Shown: positions 7,693-16,120 of the stretch, one piece after another
Layout of the letters: the number at the start of each line of letters is the position of its first letter
Position numbering within the stretch: the stretch's first letter is position 1
Assembly (NCBI GenBank): GCA_023432465.1
Contig: JAEYUO010000109.1
Coordinates: 1 to 31,411 of the forward strand
Length of the DNA: 31,411 nucleotides
From: Planctomycetota bacterium
GTDB taxonomy: Bacteria > Planctomycetota > Phycisphaerae > Phycisphaerales > UBA1924
Direction of reading: 5' to 3'
The notes under the pieces: model-generated
What the model was told of the DNA's origin: nothing
The model's input: only the letters and a program-made list of their open reading frames with translations
Database searches by the model: none
Position numbers and translations under genes: made by a program

Positions 7693-7730
7693 AAGAAAAC
7701 TGCCCGCTTCCGGATTCGGAGCGGGCAGTT
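7693..7730 (-). terminator. Intrinsic terminator of rplS
   Basis: AACTGCCCGC (7698-7707) and GCGGGCAGTT (7721-7730) form a 10-bp stem extended by TCCG/CGGA with one bulged T and a GATT loop. Read on the minus strand the stem runs into TTTTCTTG, a T-tract. It sits about 40 bp after the rplS stop codon at 7771 and so ends rplS transcription before the MDR gene. Confidence 0.85.
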
Positions 7731-7770
7731 GGTTCGACTTTGGATTGTACTTGCCCGGAGGGAGGAGCGA

Positions 7771-8169
7771 TCAGCCCGCCGCCGTCTCGGTCTTGGAGGC
7801 GACTTCCAGCCCGCGACGCTTGTCGCGCAGACGACGGGACTTGCCCGCCCGCTCACGCAGGAAGTACAGCTTGGCCCGACGGGCATCCGCCTTGCGGATG
7901 ACATCGATCTTGGCGATCTTGGGGGAGTGGATCGGGAAGATCCGCTCCACGCCCATGTTGTCCACGATCCGGCGGACCGTGATCATTTCCGTGACGCCGC
8001 CGCCAGCGATGCCGATGAGCACACCCTGGAACACCTGGATGCGCTCCTTCGAGCCTTCCACGATGCGGCAGTGCACGTTCAGCGTGTCGCCGACCTCCAG
8101 CTTCGGGAGGTCCGTCTTGATCTGGCCCTCGGTCAGGCCCTTGATGATGTCGACAGCATTCGTGCCCAT
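7771..8169 (-). CDS. rplS: 50S ribosomal protein L19
   Basis: A 132-residue ribosomal protein at the 30S-50S interface. It shows the L19 pattern: KLEVGDTLNVHCRIVEGSKERIQVFQGVLIG, then TVRRIVDNMGVERIFPIHSPKIAKIDVIRK, and the basic RRAKLYFLRERAGKSRRLRDKRR end. It is a little longer than the usual 115-120 residues because of a short C-terminal extension. Usual operon partners (rpsP, rimM, trmD) are absent, and it has its own promoter-like sequence and terminator, so it appears to be monocistronic. The ATG at 8169 has only a weak purine-rich GGGATAG upstream. Confidence 0.95.
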   Translation of the reverse strand: MGTNAVDIIKGLTEGQIKTDLPKLEVGDTLNVHCRIVEGSKERIQVFQGVLIGIAGGGVTEMITVRRIVDNMGVERIFPIHSPKIAKIDVIRKADARRAKLYFLRERAGKSRRLRDKRRGLEVASKTETAAG

Positions 8170-8244
8170 GGCGTCTATCCCGCGGCTAAAGGTCGCAAAC
8201 TCAGCCCCTTCCGTCGAGCTTTGGGGGCTCTCCGTGGGGCCGGG

Positions 8245-8273
8245 ATGCTAGGCTCGACCTTTTTCACCTTCAA
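8245..8273 (-). promoter_or_regulatory. Candidate sigma-70 promoter of rplS
   Basis: On the minus strand TTGAAG (8268-8273) and TAGCAT (8245-8250) are separated by exactly 17 bp, each 4 of 6 to consensus. A start near 8238 would give a leader of about 70 nt before ATG 8169. It is the only place in the window where I find a plausible -35 at the right distance. Confidence 0.5.
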
Positions 8274-8402
8274 TCACGTGCTCCCGCCCAGCCCTTGGCC
8301 CCCTTCACCCTCGCCGCGGAACGGACCGCCGCCTTTCAGCCGATGAAAGACCTTCCTAACCCCTCCGCCGCGTCAATCTAGGCAATTTGCAAAGGCATCC
8401 CC

Positions 8403-9359
8403 CTGAACTGGTGGCAAGCAATCATCCTCGGCATCGTTGAAGGGATCACGGAGTATCTCCCCGTCTCCTCAACCGGCCACCTCATCATCGCCGCGGCGTT
8501 GCTCGGGCTGGATGACCCACCCCAGACCAAGTCCGCCGTCGACGCGTTCGTGGTGGTCATTCAGGGCGGGGCGATCCTGGCCGTGCTTGGGCTCTATCGT
8601 GCCCGCGTCTGGCAGATGATCCGGGGCCTCATGGGCAAGGACCCAGCCGGATTCCGGCTGGTTGTGAACCTCGGAATCGCATTCCTGCCCGCGGCGGTGC
8701 TTGGCGTGCTGCTGGATGACCTCATCGAAGCCGTCCTCTTCAAGCCCGGTCCGGTTGTCGCCGCACTGGCAATCGGCGGCATCTACATGCTCGCCCTCGA
8801 GGCGTGGCGGTCCGGCAAGTTCTCGCGGGTCCGCTCTTCCCACGCCGAGATCGGCATCGATGAACTGACACCCTTCCGCGCTCTGGTGATCGGCCTCATG
8901 CAGTGCATCGCCATGTGGCCCGGCACCAGCCGCTCCATGATGACCATGACCGCGGGCTATCTGGTGCGTCTGCGCCCTGCCGCGGCGGCGGAGTTCTCGT
9001 TCCTGCTCGGTCTTCCGACGCTCGGCGGCGCGTGTGTGTACAAACTCACCAAGGACCTGCTGCGTGACGGCCACGACGGGCACGTGAGCATGTTCAAGGC
9101 CATCGGCCCCGCGCCGATCCTGATCGGGATCGCGGTCGCGACGCTCTCCGCGGTGCTGGCGATCAAGTGGCTCGTGTCCTTCCTCAATCGGCGCGGCCTT
9201 GCGCCCTTTGGGTGGTACCGCTTGCTGCTGGCCCTCGCGCTCCTCGGCCTCATCCTGGGCGGGGTTGTCCGGATCGCCCCCGATCCGGAGCCGGCTCCGA
9301 CGGCGAACGTGCCCCCCACCGCCGCCATCACTTCCGCAGCGAGCTCGCCGAGCCGATGA
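8403..9359 (+). CDS. uppP: Undecaprenyl-diphosphatase
   Basis: A 318-residue integral membrane protein of the BacA/UppP family, which dephosphorylates undecaprenyl diphosphate so the lipid carrier can be reused in cell-wall synthesis. The catalytic signatures are EGITEYLPVSSTGH (residues 13-26) and PGTSRSMMT (173-181). The frame opens after a stop at 8379, and no ATG, GTG or TTG precedes the conserved N-terminus: the first is a TTG at 8499, which would delete the EGITE motif. CTG at 8403 gives MNWWQAIILG, the normal start of this family, with AAAGG (8391-8395) 7 nt upstream. ATC 8397 or ATT 8385 are less likely. The C-terminal 25 residues are Pro/Ala-rich and extra to the family. Confidence 0.9.
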   Translation: MNWWQAIILGIVEGITEYLPVSSTGHLIIAAALLGLDDPPQTKSAVDAFVVVIQGGAILAVLGLYRARVWQMIRGLMGKDPAGFRLVVNLGIAFLPAAVLGVLLDDLIEAVLFKPGPVVAALAIGGIYMLALEAWRSGKFSRVRSSHAEIGIDELTPFRALVIGLMQCIAMWPGTSRSMMTMTAGYLVRLRPAAAAEFSFLLGLPTLGGACVYKLTKDLLRDGHDGHVSMFKAIGPAPILIGIAVATLSAVLAIKWLVSFLNRRGLAPFGWYRLLLALALLGLILGGVVRIAPDPEPAPTANVPPTAAITSAASSPSR

Positions 9360-9414
9360 TCTCCGGCCGCGGCAACGCACACAGCCACACTCCGCGGCCA
9401 AGGGGTCGATAACC

Positions 9415-10722
9415 ATGTCTCCGGCAGCCAAGACGATCCGCCTACCTTCACCCGTGCGAACCTCCTTCCCCAAGGACAAGATCCGCGTGCTCCTGCTGGA
9501 GCGGATCCACCCGCGCGCTGAGGAGCTCTTCGCCGCGGAGGGGTTTCAGATCGATCGACAGACCGGCGCGCTCGACGGGGCAGCGCTCGCCGAAGCCGCC
9601 CGTGATGTCCACGTGCTCGGCCTGCGCTCGGCTTCACAGTTGCGTGCCCCGGTTCTTGAGCAATGCCCACGCCTGCTCACCGTCGGCTGCTTCTGCATCG
9701 GCACCAATCAGGTGGACCTCCGCGCGGCCAACCTCGCCGGCGTGCCGGTGTTCAACTCGCCTTTCTCCAACACCCGCAGCGTCGCCGAACTGACGATCGC
9801 CGAGATCGTCGCGCTCTACCGCCGCCTGACGGACAAAGCCTCGCAGATGCACGCGGGTGTGTGGGACAAATCCGCCGCGGGAGCACACGAGGTGCGTGGC
9901 CGCACGCTCGGGCTCGTGGGGTATGGCCGCATCGGCTCGCAGGTCTCGGTCATGGCCGAGGCGATGGGCATGCGGGTGGTGTTCTTCGACAACGCGGCCG
10001 TGCTGCCGCTGGGCAACGCCCGCGCAGTCCGCACACTCGAAGAGTTGCTCTCTGAGTCCGATGTCGTGTCGCTCCATGTCCCCGCGACCAAAGCCACCGA
10101 GCGGCTCATCGGCGCAAAGCAGATCGCCGCGATGAAGCCAGGGGCCTACCTCATCAACAACGCCCGCGGCGGCGTGGTGGACATCCCCGCGCTCGCCGCC
10201 GCGCTGCGCGAGAACAAACTCTCGGGCGCTGCGCTCGACGTCTTCCCCAAGGAACCCAGCAGCAACAGCGAGCCGTTCGAGAGCGAGCTTCGCGGCCTTC
10301 CCAACGTGATCCTGACGCCGCACGTCGCAGGCTCGACCGAGGAGGCTCAGGAGTCGATCGCCGTCGATGTCGCCACCAAACTCATCCGCTTCATCAACAA
10401 CGGCTCGACCACCGGCAGTGTGAACTCGCCGCAGGTCGATCTGCCTGAACAGTCCACACTCTCGACCGAGGGTGACTCGTCCCCCGATGCGGCAGCCGCG
10501 CGACGCCACCGCATCCTGCACTTCCACCGCAATGTGCCCGGCGTGCTCAGCAAGATGCACGCGATCATCGCCGAGGTCGGCGCGAACATCGCGGCGGAGT
10601 ATCTGCAGACCAACCCGGAGGTCGGCTACGTTGTGCTCGACGTCGACCCTACCAATGCCGCGCCGATCGTCGAGCGACTAAAGGCGATCCCCGAGACAAT
10701 CCGCGTGCGGATGCTGTGGTGA
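9415..10722 (+). CDS. serA: D-3-phosphoglycerate dehydrogenase (short, ACT-containing type)
   Basis: A 435-residue enzyme for the first step of serine biosynthesis (3-phosphoglycerate to 3-phosphohydroxypyruvate, NAD-dependent). It has GCFCIGTNQVDL and FSNTRSVAEL like the E. coli enzyme, the Rossmann motif GYGRIG (169-174), and the catalytic Arg251, Glu280 and His303 (NNARGGVVD, FPKEP, TPHVAGS). A C-terminal ACT domain (about 366-435) suggests serine feedback control. It matches the short E. coli type rather than the long type with an extra domain. AAGGGG 9 nt before ATG 9415 supports the start. It follows uppP by 55 bp and may be co-transcribed. Its stop is 2 bp from a convergent gene. Confidence 0.95.
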   Translation: MSPAAKTIRLPSPVRTSFPKDKIRVLLLERIHPRAEELFAAEGFQIDRQTGALDGAALAEAARDVHVLGLRSASQLRAPVLEQCPRLLTVGCFCIGTNQVDLRAANLAGVPVFNSPFSNTRSVAELTIAEIVALYRRLTDKASQMHAGVWDKSAAGAHEVRGRTLGLVGYGRIGSQVSVMAEAMGMRVVFFDNAAVLPLGNARAVRTLEELLSESDVVSLHVPATKATERLIGAKQIAAMKPGAYLINNARGGVVDIPALAAALRENKLSGAALDVFPKEPSSNSEPFESELRGLPNVILTPHVAGSTEEAQESIAVDVATKLIRFINNGSTTGSVNSPQVDLPEQSTLSTEGDSSPDAAAARRHRILHFHRNVPGVLSKMHAIIAEVGANIAAEYLQTNPEVGYVVLDVDPTNAAPIVERLKAIPETIRVRMLW

Positions 10723-10724
10723 GG

Positions 10725-11093
10725 TCAGGCGATGGGAAGACGACGAATACGCACACGCGTATCGTCGAAGACCACGACGGCGCCTGCACTCAGGTCATCC
10801 ACGATTGATGGAAACATCGATTGAAACAGGTCGAGCACATCTGCCGTGGCTTTGCGACGCCCGCGAAACAGCACAACAGAAGGACGGTCGGCTTCGCGCT
10901 GCGCAAGTATTGTCCCGAAGTCCGTGTCCTGTGCAAGAACGACTCGATCTTGTTCCGATGCAAGCTCAAAGATCGCCACATCAGCCGCATCGACAGGCAA
11001 CAGTTCACGCATGTGCACCGCGTCGTGTCCGCATTCTCGCAGACCATCTGCCAGCCGCGGGGACAGGCTGTTATCGATGAGAAATCGCATCAT
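10725..11093 (-). CDS. DUF5615 PIN-like protein (putative toxin)
   Basis: A 122-residue protein of the DUF5615 PIN-like family. FLIDNSLSPRLADGL at the N-terminus holds the first acidic residue (Asp7), and VLAQDTDFG (Asp56, Asp58) the second acidic cluster; PSVVLFRGRRK forms the following strand. These acidic residues are where PIN nucleases bind metal. The start ATG overlaps the stop of the upstream DUF433 gene as ATGA, so the two are translationally coupled. Pairs of DUF433 and DUF5615 genes are regarded as toxin-antitoxin-like, with RNase activity presumed. It sits downstream of gspDE on the same strand, past an 82-bp gap with its own -10-like box before DUF433. Confidence 0.8.
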   Translation of the reverse strand: MMRFLIDNSLSPRLADGLRECGHDAVHMRELLPVDAADVAIFELASEQDRVVLAQDTDFGTILAQREADRPSVVLFRGRRKATADVLDLFQSMFPSIVDDLSAGAVVVFDDTRVRIRRLPIA

Positions 11094-11317
11094 CCAGCCA
11101 ATGGAAGCTGCCGCTCTCGGACCGCTTCGGCAGCATAATCGAGCGCTTGAGTAATGTCCGCATCCTCAAGATCCGGGTAGTCCCGCAGGATCTGCTCACG
11201 CGTGATTCGCTGTGCGATCAACCCGACCACCGTCGCAACCGGGATACGCAACCGCCGCAAGCACGGAACGCCCCCCATCTGGTGCGGGTCAATCGTGATT
11301 CGATCAAAGCGGCTCAT
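11090..11317 (-). CDS. DUF433 protein (putative antitoxin)
   Basis: A 75-residue protein. ITIDPHQMGGVPCLRRLRIPVATVV and REQILRDYPDLEDADITQALDYAA match DUF433, a small helical, probably DNA-binding family often found upstream of PIN-like toxins. The ATG at 11317 begins at the conserved core; a longer reading from 11371 adds an unconserved Lys/Cys-rich leader. No Shine-Dalgarno is present, and TATACT ends 6 nt upstream, suggesting a leaderless message. The 3' end overlaps the DUF5615 start by 4 bp (ATGA). Confidence 0.8.
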   Translation of the reverse strand: MSRFDRITIDPHQMGGVPCLRRLRIPVATVVGLIAQRITREQILRDYPDLEDADITQALDYAAEAVRERQLPLAG

Positions 11318-11323
11318 GGTCAC

Positions 11324-11329
11324 AGTATA
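11324..11329 (-). promoter_or_regulatory. Candidate -10 element (TATACT) of the DUF433/DUF5615 module
   Basis: TATACT on the minus strand ends 6 nt before ATG 11317. The hexamer is identical to that of the STAS gene. It gives the toxin-antitoxin-like pair a promoter of its own downstream of gspE. No -35 is recognisable. Confidence 0.5.
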
Positions 11330-11379
11330 TCCGGGCAGAAACGCGCTACATTTGTGCCGTTGTACCTTCAAACGCCTAG

Positions 11380-11398
11380 GCGGGGAGCTTCTGCCCGC
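11380..11398 (-). terminator. Weak hairpin at the end of gspE
   Basis: GCGGG (11380-11384) and CCCGC (11394-11398) form a 5-bp stem directly after the gspE stop codon. Only a short TTT occurs further on, so termination would be weak. It may simply lower read-through into the DUF433/DUF5615 pair. Confidence 0.3.
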
Positions 11399-13171
11399 TC
11401 AATCCAGCACCCGCCGGATCTCGTTCTCATCCGTGAGCCCAGCCGCGATCTTGTCCCGGGCATCGTCGATCATCGTCCGCATCCCGCCCTCCCGCGCCGC
11501 CTTGGCCAGCGTCACGGCATCCGCCCCCTGCGCGGTCAGCTCGCGCAGGCGATCGGTCATCCGCATGATTTCATACACCGCGATCCGGCCGAAGTACCCG
11601 CTGCCGAAGCACTTCTCGCATCGGCCCGCGCCGCCGCCCGCGCCGGCGACAAATGTCGCGCCCTTCCCGGTCCCGCCGCAGACCTTGCACGTCCGGCGGA
11701 GCAGACGCTGGGCCATGCTCGCCAGAAGCGTCGAGGTCACCAGGTACGGCTCGATGCCGATATCGATGAGTCGCGCGATCGCGCCCGGCGCGTCGTTGGT
11801 GTGCAGCGTCGCAAGCACAAGGTGGCCCGTCAGCGACGCCTGCACCGCGAGTTGCGCCGTCTCCTGATCGCGGATCTCACCGACCAGAATCACGTCCGGG
11901 TCCTGTCGCAGCAGTGCGCGAAGCCCCGCGGCGAACGTCACGCCGCGCTTCACGTTCACCTGCGTCTGGCTGATGCCCTCAAGGTGATACTCAACCGGGT
12001 CCTCGATCGTCATCACGTTGCGGCTGGAGCGGTCCACCATCCCCAGCCCGCCATACAGCGTCGTCGTCTTGCCCGAGCCCGTCGGGCCGGTGACGAGGAT
12101 GATGCCCGTGTTCTTGTACAGGAGCTGCAGCAGGTCCTGCTGCATGCCCTTGGTCATGCCGATGTCATCCAGCGAGAGTTGCGTCTGCGACTGATCGAGC
12201 AATCGCAGCACCACGCGCTCGCCGTACACCGTCGGGATCACCGACAGTCGGATGTCGATCTTGCGGTTCCCCACGCGCACCGTCGAGTGGCCGTCCTGCG
12301 GCGAGTGGCGGTTGGCGATGTCCAGCTCGGTCATGACCTTCAGACGCGAGCTGATCGCCGCGGCCAGCGAAAGCGGCGGGCTGAACGCATCGATCAGCAT
12401 GCCGTCGATGCGGTACCGGATGACCAGCTTGTTCTCCATCGGGTGAACGTGGATATCGCTCGCCCGGCGTCGAAGCGCCTCGAACAGGATCATGTTCACC
12501 AGCCGGATGACCGGCGTCTGCCGCGCAAGCTGAAGCAGGTCCGTCGCGTTCCGGATGCTCCCCGCCGCCGATTCGATCGCCCGCTCATCGAGCGGCATCT
12601 CCTCGACGATCTCGGTGACCAGGTCCGTCTTCTGCTCATACCCGCGGTTGATCAGGTTCACCACCGCCGCGCGGGGCGAGAGCACCAGCCGCACCGGCAT
12701 GCCCAGACGCTCTTCCAGCAGGCTGAACACCGCCGGCTGCATCGGCTGCGCGGTCGCGCAGACCATCACCGACCCGTCGCTCTCCACGCCCGCCACGAGC
12801 CGCTCCCGTGCGACCGATGCCGGCACCGATTCATAAAACCTCGCCGCCGATTCGTGAAACCGCGGCTCGGACTCCAGCGGCAATCCTGTCCGCGCGGACA
12901 GCTTGCCCAGCGCGGTGTGTTCATCGAGCGCGAGCATCGACAGCAGCACATCCCATGGCTCATCATCGCTCCCGGGGAGCTGCGGGAATGTGCGCAGCTG
13001 CTCGGGCTTGAGCTCCAACTCGCCGAACGTCCGGGCCACCGCCGGCCAGTTGCGCGCGGGCGCATCCTTCCGCTCGGTGCTCGCCGCCCCCGCATCCTTC
13101 CGACCGATCTTTCCAAGACTCTTGCCGAAGTTCATATCGAGCGGATCCAGCGCAGGAGAGGGGTCAAGCAC
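11399..13171 (-). CDS. gspE: Type II secretion/type IV pilus assembly ATPase (GspE/PilB family)
   Basis: A 590-residue hexameric secretion ATPase that powers pseudopilus or pilus assembly from the cytoplasm. The N-terminal part (about 40-180) is a GspE-II/MshEN-like domain. The core has GPTGSGKTT (Walker A, about 362-370), the acidic box TIEDPVEYHLEGI, DPDVILVGEIRD (Walker B, about 424-435) and LHTNDAPGAI (His box). A zinc tetracysteine (CKVC about 495, CEKC about 518) precedes the C-terminal helices. The GTG at 13171 was chosen; ATG 13135 is also possible, and neither has a Shine-Dalgarno. It lies 30 bp downstream of gspD, so the two form an operon. Other Gsp genes are not in the window. Confidence 0.9.
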   Translation of the reverse strand: MLDPSPALDPLDMNFGKSLGKIGRKDAGAASTERKDAPARNWPAVARTFGELELKPEQLRTFPQLPGSDDEPWDVLLSMLALDEHTALGKLSARTGLPLESEPRFHESAARFYESVPASVARERLVAGVESDGSVMVCATAQPMQPAVFSLLEERLGMPVRLVLSPRAAVVNLINRGYEQKTDLVTEIVEEMPLDERAIESAAGSIRNATDLLQLARQTPVIRLVNMILFEALRRRASDIHVHPMENKLVIRYRIDGMLIDAFSPPLSLAAAISSRLKVMTELDIANRHSPQDGHSTVRVGNRKIDIRLSVIPTVYGERVVLRLLDQSQTQLSLDDIGMTKGMQQDLLQLLYKNTGIILVTGPTGSGKTTTLYGGLGMVDRSSRNVMTIEDPVEYHLEGISQTQVNVKRGVTFAAGLRALLRQDPDVILVGEIRDQETAQLAVQASLTGHLVLATLHTNDAPGAIARLIDIGIEPYLVTSTLLASMAQRLLRRTCKVCGGTGKGATFVAGAGGGAGRCEKCFGSGYFGRIAVYEIMRMTDRLRELTAQGADAVTLAKAAREGGMRTMIDDARDKIAAGLTDENEIRRVLD

Positions 13172-13201
13172 GAAACGAGGAACACGCTACGAAACTCGAT
13201 G

Positions 13202-15865
13202 TCAATCCATCGGCCACTCATTGGGCCGCGGCGGCGGGGGCCGACGAAGGCTGCCCTCATCGGGCTGCACGGGCCTGCGGACGTTCTGATCGAGCAGCTC
13301 CATCCGCAATGGCTCTGCCACGGGGATCTCGGGGTCCAGCGCACTGGCATCCATGGTGGCCTTGGTGAGCAGACGCAGATCGTTGAAGCTCGTGTCCCGC
13401 ATCACCTTGGGTGTCATGAACACATACAGCAGCGTCTTGCGGGTGTTCTTCCGCGTGTCGCTGAACATGTACCCGATCCACGGGATGTCCATGAGCAGCG
13501 GAATGCCCGACCGGGTCTCCGTCGTCGAATCGAACACCAGCCCGCCCACGACGATGGTCGTGTCGCTCGGAACCGTGACCGAGTCCGCACGCACCTTGTC
13601 CTCGCGCTTCGGCGGCGGAACGCCCGGCACGGTCGATTCGCCGCTGAACGCCGAGAGCTCGATCTCGTATTCGAGCTTGATGCTCCCGCCATCGGAGATC
13701 TGCGGAATGACCCGCAGCTTGGGTCCGGCCGGCTCGAACCCGCCGAAGCTCTGGGTGTCGTTCCCGCCGTTGCTCCCGATGCTGGTGGTCAGCGTCGGCT
13801 GCTGATCAAGGCTCGAAACCTCGGCCTCCTCGTTGTCATCGACCAGCAACTGCGGAGACGCCACGACCCGCGCGTTGTTGTTCCGCGCGATGGTGTTGAT
13901 GATGAACGGCACATCCTTCGAGCGGATGAGCGCGCTCGTCAGGCCCGCCAGGTTGGTCGCCGGGTCCTTCGGGCTCGTCAGCCCGCCGCCATCGGCGAAG
14001 CTGCCCAGACCGAAGTTGGTGTTGAGTGCGAACTGCCCGATGATGGTCTGAACTTCCGCCGCGAACCGGAAGTCGTCCCCGATCGTCACCGTCACGATCT
14101 TGGCCTCGATGTAGACTTGCGGGCGCAGCAGATCGAGCCTTGAGATGAGCGTCTTCATCTGCGGCTGCAGGCGCTTGGGCGCCTTGATGAGCACCTGGTT
14201 GTTCTTCTCATCCGCGAGCACGAACACGTCCGTGCCCTCGAGCTCTCCGAGCGTTGCCTCGCCCGTCGCGCTCGTCGCCGCCGCCGAATCCGCGGCCTGC
14301 GGCTCGGGGCGGGTCACGCGGCGCTGTCGCCCCTGCGCATCGCGAGATCCCAGATCGCGTCCGAGCAGCGGCGACCCCGCACCGCCCGTCGGGGCTGTCC
14401 CCGAGATCAGGCTGTTGATCGTCTCGGCAACCTCCTCGGCCTTGGCATACTTGAGCTTGTAGAACTCGGTCGTGATCGCATCGCGATCGATCAGGTCGCC
14501 CAGCTCCCGCACCAGCAGATCGACCCGGGCGTGCTGGGCCTCCGTGCCGCGATAGATGAACCCGCCCGCCGCGGGATAGATCACAAACCCGCTCCCCGAA
14601 AGACCCCCCTGCTGCAAGCCGCCCGGCTGGTTGGCCTGACCCACTCGCCCGGCCGGCTGCGCCCGCCCAAGCCCAACGCTGCCGGTGCCGGATGCGGAAG
14701 ATTCAAACGTGGTCACATCGCCCAGTTGCTGACGCGAGCCCTCCGTCGCCACCGTCTCCGCCGTCTCGATCCCTACCGGGTAGAACCGCGAAACCAACGT
14801 GATCGGCACATCCACGATCGCGAGCATCTCCCCCATCAGCCTCGCCTCATCCTCCCGACCACGGAAGAACAACGCGTTCCCACCCGGATCGACGCTCAAC
14901 CGCTCCGGCAGGTTCGAGAACGAGCCGCCCACGGCCGCGGCCACATTCGCCTGCGGCTGCTGTCCGGGCTGAGCCCCGGCCGCGCGCGGCGCTGTCGAGC
15001 CCAGCAGCTCGATGATCCGGTCCCGCGCCGAAGAGGCCGCGATGTTCTGGATCTCAAACCGCTGGAACTTCTGTTCGATGCGCTCGGCCAACACCGTCTG
15101 CACGGCTTCTTCAACCATCCGCGTGTTCCGCGGCGTATCGGTCACCACGATCACGCCCAGCTCATCCAGATACTGGATGCTCGCGCCCCCGGCCGCGGCC
15201 CCGCCCCTCGTCCCGATCAATCCCTGCACCAGCCCCGTCATCGCGCTGGGCTTGATCCCGGGGGTGCGGATGACCTTTGTCGGCGCAAGCGCGCCGCGGC
15301 TCGCCATGCTCGCCTGGATCGACCCCTTCGGCATCACCATGTGCACGCCGGAATCGTCCTGGATGATCGTGTAGTCCTTCTGCTCCATCAGCGTGAGCAG
15401 AAACGTCAGGACCTGGTCCTTCCTGAGCGTGATCGGGGTGTTGATCACCACCGTCTGGTTCGAGAGCCCGGAATCGGTGTACAGAAGCTGCAAGCCGAGC
15501 TCTTCCCGCACGAACTCGATCAGGTTCGCCAGATCCACGGGCTCCGCAAACGCTGTGAACTCGAACGTGTCATCCTCGCGCAGACCGCCGCCCTGACGCA
15601 TCGCGTCGAGCATCTCCGCCCCGCGCTGCGACGCTTGCTGCGATGCCGGCTGTGCACCCGGCTGCCCGGTGCGGGGTGGTGTCGGTGCCGGCGGCTGAAG
15701 CCGCGGCCCCCCGGCTCGGGCGGGTGGAACAACCGGCTTGCTCTCCTGAGCAAGGCCAACAGTCGCTCCCGCGGCCATCGTCAGGGCCACGATGCACGCC
15801 GCCCGGCCAAGCCGACCGCCGAGCAGGCCAGAAACAGAAAATTGATCGCGCAACATGGCAGGCAT
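13202..15865 (-). CDS. gspD: Secretin of type II secretion/type IV pilus system (GspD/PilQ family)
   Basis: An 887-residue outer-membrane secretin. It has a signal peptide ending near GLAQ (residue 40), then a Pro-rich linker. An N0-type domain follows (about 90-175, DLANLIEFVREELGLQLLY), then several ring-forming domains separated by Gly/Ala/Gln-rich linkers. The C-terminal secretin core has VYIEAKIVTV, ARVVASPQLLVDDNEEAEV, LRVIPQISDGGSIKLEYEIE and TTIVVGGLVFDSTTETRSGIPLLMDIPWIG. After that comes a conserved YVFMTPKVM strand and a Pro/Arg-rich tail. ATG 15865 has GGGAG 7 nt upstream. The large inserted linkers are longer than in proteobacterial GspD. It forms an operon with gspE. Confidence 0.9.
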   Translation of the reverse strand: MPAMLRDQFSVSGLLGGRLGRAACIVALTMAAGATVGLAQESKPVVPPARAGGPRLQPPAPTPPRTGQPGAQPASQQASQRGAEMLDAMRQGGGLREDDTFEFTAFAEPVDLANLIEFVREELGLQLLYTDSGLSNQTVVINTPITLRKDQVLTFLLTLMEQKDYTIIQDDSGVHMVMPKGSIQASMASRGALAPTKVIRTPGIKPSAMTGLVQGLIGTRGGAAAGGASIQYLDELGVIVVTDTPRNTRMVEEAVQTVLAERIEQKFQRFEIQNIAASSARDRIIELLGSTAPRAAGAQPGQQPQANVAAAVGGSFSNLPERLSVDPGGNALFFRGREDEARLMGEMLAIVDVPITLVSRFYPVGIETAETVATEGSRQQLGDVTTFESSASGTGSVGLGRAQPAGRVGQANQPGGLQQGGLSGSGFVIYPAAGGFIYRGTEAQHARVDLLVRELGDLIDRDAITTEFYKLKYAKAEEVAETINSLISGTAPTGGAGSPLLGRDLGSRDAQGRQRRVTRPEPQAADSAAATSATGEATLGELEGTDVFVLADEKNNQVLIKAPKRLQPQMKTLISRLDLLRPQVYIEAKIVTVTIGDDFRFAAEVQTIIGQFALNTNFGLGSFADGGGLTSPKDPATNLAGLTSALIRSKDVPFIINTIARNNNARVVASPQLLVDDNEEAEVSSLDQQPTLTTSIGSNGGNDTQSFGGFEPAGPKLRVIPQISDGGSIKLEYEIELSAFSGESTVPGVPPPKREDKVRADSVTVPSDTTIVVGGLVFDSTTETRSGIPLLMDIPWIGYMFSDTRKNTRKTLLYVFMTPKVMRDTSFNDLRLLTKATMDASALDPEIPVAEPLRMELLDQNVRRPVQPDEGSLRRPPPPRPNEWPMD

Positions 15866-16107
15866 CACGGAACTCCCTCGCTCGATCGCCACCCGGTTGA
15901 AGGGGTGCCGATCCGCAACTGTACCGCCCGGCCCACGCCGTGACGCCCTAAGCCGCTGCACAATACCACCCACCCGGGGTGGAGGATGCAGATTCGGCCG
16001 GAGCGCACGGAATCGCTGCCGCGCGGCGGCTCGTACCGCGGGTTTATCGGTTGCTCGGTCCAGTCACGCCGCGAAAACGGGGGACAAGAAGTTCGTGCGC
16101 AAGCCCC

Positions 16108-16113
16108 TACGCT
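16108..16113 (+). promoter_or_regulatory. Candidate -10 element (TACGCT) of the cobalamin-binding protein gene
   Basis: TACGCT ends 7 nt before ATG 16121, with the pyrimidine-rich CCGCCCT between them and no Shine-Dalgarno. It fits the window-wide TANNNT pattern for leaderless starts. Confidence 0.4.
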
Positions 16114-16120
16114 CCGCCCT

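Noticed and set aside
11147..14143. 998-codon open frame on the plus strand
   Set aside because: It lies antisense to gspE and gspD, which have unmistakable motifs. The translation is Arg/His/Gln-rich with no recognisable domain, as expected for an antisense frame in GC-rich DNA.
14531..15943. 470-codon open frame antisense to gspD
   Set aside because: A mirror of the gspD coding frame, without a start signal or domain.
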